In this document: positions 5,600 through 7,428 of the stretch, piece by piece | How the letters are laid out: every line of letters begins with the position of its first letter | How positions within the stretch are numbered: the first letter of the stretch is position 1 | Assembly (NCBI GenBank): GCA_020426065.1 | Contig: JAGQQT010000195.1 | Coordinates: forward strand, 1 to 7,428 | Origin: Planctomycetaceae bacterium | GTDB lineage: Bacteria > Planctomycetota > Planctomycetia > Planctomycetales > Planctomycetaceae | Direction of reading: 5' to 3' | Length of the DNA: 7,428 nt | The notes under the pieces: model-generated | What the model saw: only the letters and a program-made list of their open reading frames with translations | Database searches by the model: none | Told to the model about the DNA's origin: nothing | Translations under genes and position numbers: made by a program

Positions 5600-7428
5600 T
5601 CACGGATTGGCCACTTCTTCCGCACTCGCCGTTCCCGTGCGGGCCAGTTCGCGGCGGGCGGTGGCCATTTCGCCGGGGGTCATGTTGAGCAGTTTTGCCA
5701 GGATCAGGCCTTCCTCGGTGGTTACTGATTTCAGCAGGCGGAATTCCTGTTTGCGGTACATGCCCACTGGAACTCCACGCCAGTAGACAATGCGATTGCT
5801 GGGGAGCGCCGGGACGCGGCTTTCCTGCGTGATGATTCCAGCCAGGTTGAGCGGGTCAGTCCCCTTGAGGATGACGACGGCATCACCATCGGTTGACTCA
5901 TTCCGCAGTTTGCGCAGTTGAGCGACCACATCCGAAGAAGCGTATTGTTCCCCCGCCACACCCCGAATGAAACGGCCGCCACGGATTTCCCCACGGGCTT
6001 CCAGCCGTCGATAGCACTGCACCAGTTCAAACCAGCGGGGAGCCCCCTGCTCCCGTTCGAGCAGATCGCGAAAGACAACTCCCCAGCGGTTGAGTAACTG
6101 CCAGGCCCAGAATTCAATCCGCTGCTGCATCCGGGCCGGATCATCCAGCACACCTTCCCGCCGCCAGATGGACCAGCGGCCCGCTCGCGGTGCGAGTTGG
6201 GGTTTGAGCTGCATTCTGCCAAAACCGCGATAGCTGGTATTGGGACGACTGGCCCCGCTGCCGATCAGATTTCGCAAACCGGCCATGCCATCTGAACTGA
6301 TCCAGCCGCGGGAAACCAGTTCGCCCAACGCTTCATTGAGGTGCGTGGGGAGCAGTTCGAGAATCTGTCCGAGGTCGTTGGCAAACATGGCTCCCTGATG
6401 CTGCAGGACTGTTAACAGGTCCTGAGCGGAGCCAGTCAGGTCTTCCGGCTTCAATGTGCCCCGCTCCGGCAGCAACCATGGGGCATCTTCTCGTCGGAAC
6501 AGGCCGATCAGCGAATTCTTCGAGAGCCGATAGGTTGGCCTTCCTTTGGCCGGGGCATTTTTCATCGCCGGGAACAGTCGTCCCCAGCCGACTTCGCCGG
6601 TCACGCACAGTTCATCTAACCAGCTGGCCGAATAATCCTTGACCCGATGCCGCAGCAGATCCCGCTCCCAGGAAACAGCCGGCAGGTCGAGTCCCTGCAG
6701 TTGACAAATGGAACGAAAAACTCCCTCCAGTCCTTCCCGGCGATGAGCAGGATGCAGGCCGTGATGGCGGAACAGAAACCGCATGTAGGTTTCGACCTCA
6801 ACTGGTTCAATCTGCTTTCGCAGCCCTTCCATTGTGAGTCGATGAATCCGACTGAGCAATCGTCGGTGGCACCATTCGATCTCGCTTTCCTGATCCGAAG
6901 AGCGAAATCGTCCCCGCAGGACCAGCCCTTCTCCTTCCAGTGCTTCGAATGTGGCATCCAGTTGCGAGACAGTCCACCCGAGTTGTTCAGCAAGTTCATG
7001 AGAGGTCACTGGCCCGAGAGACTCCATCCAGCCACGAAGAATATCCCGTCGGGCATCCGTGGTGGCGGGTGGTGTTTTGCTGAAGGAGAGTATCGGCGTG
7101 TTGATCTCGGGATTTCGCGACAACTCCGGCCAGAGCACCTCTGCATAATGTAAACGCTCAGCGGCGACCAGGAACTGACGATTCTCCTCGGTCGTGATCA
7201 CGGTTGCCCGTCCGGTTTCCCGCAGGCGTTCCATCCAGTCCGTCCATGCATTCAGATCATTGAGGGGAACCAGAATCCGGGTAAGCAGGTAATCGTGCAG
7301 TTCATCTTCGCAGCGAATGAGTGGGGCCGCTTCTTCAATCACACGCTCAATGGCGAGCGGATCGAGCCTGCTCAGATCGCTGGCCGATTCCACTGTTACC
7401 GATCGTCGCGTGCCGACCGCACGGGCTC
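5600..7428 (-). CDS. lhr: Lhr-family ATP-dependent helicase, C-terminal part (5' end beyond the window)
   Basis: Lhr is a large superfamily 2 DNA helicase involved in DNA repair; full proteins usually have about 1,400-1,600 residues. About 609 C-terminal residues are visible. The frame is open to the window edge, so the GTG at 7393 is an internal valine codon, not the start: residues ARAVGTRRSVT precede it and lead into DLSRLDPLAIERV. Counting from that GTG, characteristic Lhr segments are DELHDYLL (30-37), a winged-helix segment GPVTSHELAEQLGW (127-140), WCHRRLLSRIHRLTMEGLRK (174-193) with MRFLFRHHGL (204-213), and the late GTDPLNLAGI (511-520) with RVPALPSNR. This is the C-terminal domain of tandem winged helices plus a small barrel, related to AlkZ-type glycosylases. 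The RecA-like motor domains must lie to the right of the window. The stop at 5600-5602 leaves 115 bases before the glycine-zipper gene. A stand-alone C-terminal-domain protein is possible but less likely. Confidence 0.92.
   Translation of the reverse strand, partial: ARAVGTRRSVTVESASDLSRLDPLAIERVIEEAAPLIRCEDELHDYLLTRILVPLNDLNAWTDWMERLRETGRATVITTEENRQFLVAAERLHYAEVLWPELSRNPEINTPILSFSKTPPATTDARRDILRGWMESLGPVTSHELAEQLGWTVSQLDATFEALEGEGLVLRGRFRSSDQESEIEWCHRRLLSRIHRLTMEGLRKQIEPVEVETYMRFLFRHHGLHPAHRREGLEGVFRSICQLQGLDLPAVSWERDLLRHRVKDYSASWLDELCVTGEVGWGRLFPAMKNAPAKGRPTYRLSKNSLIGLFRREDAPWLLPERGTLKPEDLTGSAQDLLTVLQHQGAMFANDLGQILELLPTHLNEALGELVSRGWISSDGMAGLRNLIGSGASRPNTSYRGFGRMQLKPQLAPRAGRWSIWRREGVLDDPARMQQRIEFWAWQLLNRWGVVFRDLLEREQGAPRWFELVQCYRRLEARGEIRGGRFIRGVAGEQYASSDVVAQLRKLRNESTDGDAVVILKGTDPLNLAGIITQESRVPALPSNRIVYWRGVPVGMYRKQEFRLLKSVTTEEGLILAKLLNMTPGEMATARRELARTGTASAEEVANP

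Noticed and set aside
5485..5625. Longer N-terminus (99 residues) for the glycine-zipper protein
   Set aside because: None of the upstream ATG codons has a well-placed ribosome binding site, the added residues do not resemble the family, and the first ATG lies inside the Lhr gene.
7391..7393. GTG as the true start of the Lhr-type gene
   Set aside because: The frame is open upstream to the window edge, and the residues before the GTG lead directly into a conserved Lhr segment, so the gene is cut by the window.

Overview
The window looks like part of a planctomycete chromosome. The clearest evidence is the first gene. It pairs an N-terminal LEPR-XLL-type sorting motif (LESRIQLSA) with a CSLREA-type segment and a beta-helix repeat region, an arrangement typical of large planctomycete surface proteins. 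The large secreted esterase and the Lhr-type helicase C-terminus fit the same group. I cannot name a genus.

Layout. (a) 1-1332, minus strand: a surface protein whose frame is broken by one TGA at 283-285. The same frame then stays open to the window edge for 94 more codons and keeps the same repeat pattern. (b) 1333-1615: a divergent intergenic region with no convincing promoter. (c) 1616-4537, plus strand: a 973-residue secreted protein with an acetylxylan-esterase-like hydrolase, a degenerate second hydrolase-like domain and a lipase-like third hydrolase. (d) 4561-5100, plus strand: a small secreted protein, probably in the same operon (23-base gap, good ribosome binding site). (e) 5101-5325: a convergent intergenic region containing a REPIN-like pair of inverted palindromes. 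(f) 5326-5484, minus strand: a very small glycine-zipper membrane protein. (g) 5600-7428, minus strand: the C-terminal part of an Lhr-family DNA repair helicase, cut by the window edge.

How the genes relate. Only (c) and (d) look like a unit, and both products are predicted to be exported. Carbohydrate-ester or lipid-ester hydrolysis outside the cytoplasm is a reasonable inference for (c); the role of (d) is unknown. The surface protein, the glycine-zipper protein and Lhr look like independent neighbours.

The most notable observations are the in-frame stop inside the beta-helix gene, the three-part hydrolase fusion, the REPIN-like element, and the sharp change in base composition inside the surface-protein gene. 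I saw no clear new multi-gene system, tRNA, rRNA, CRISPR array or transposase gene.
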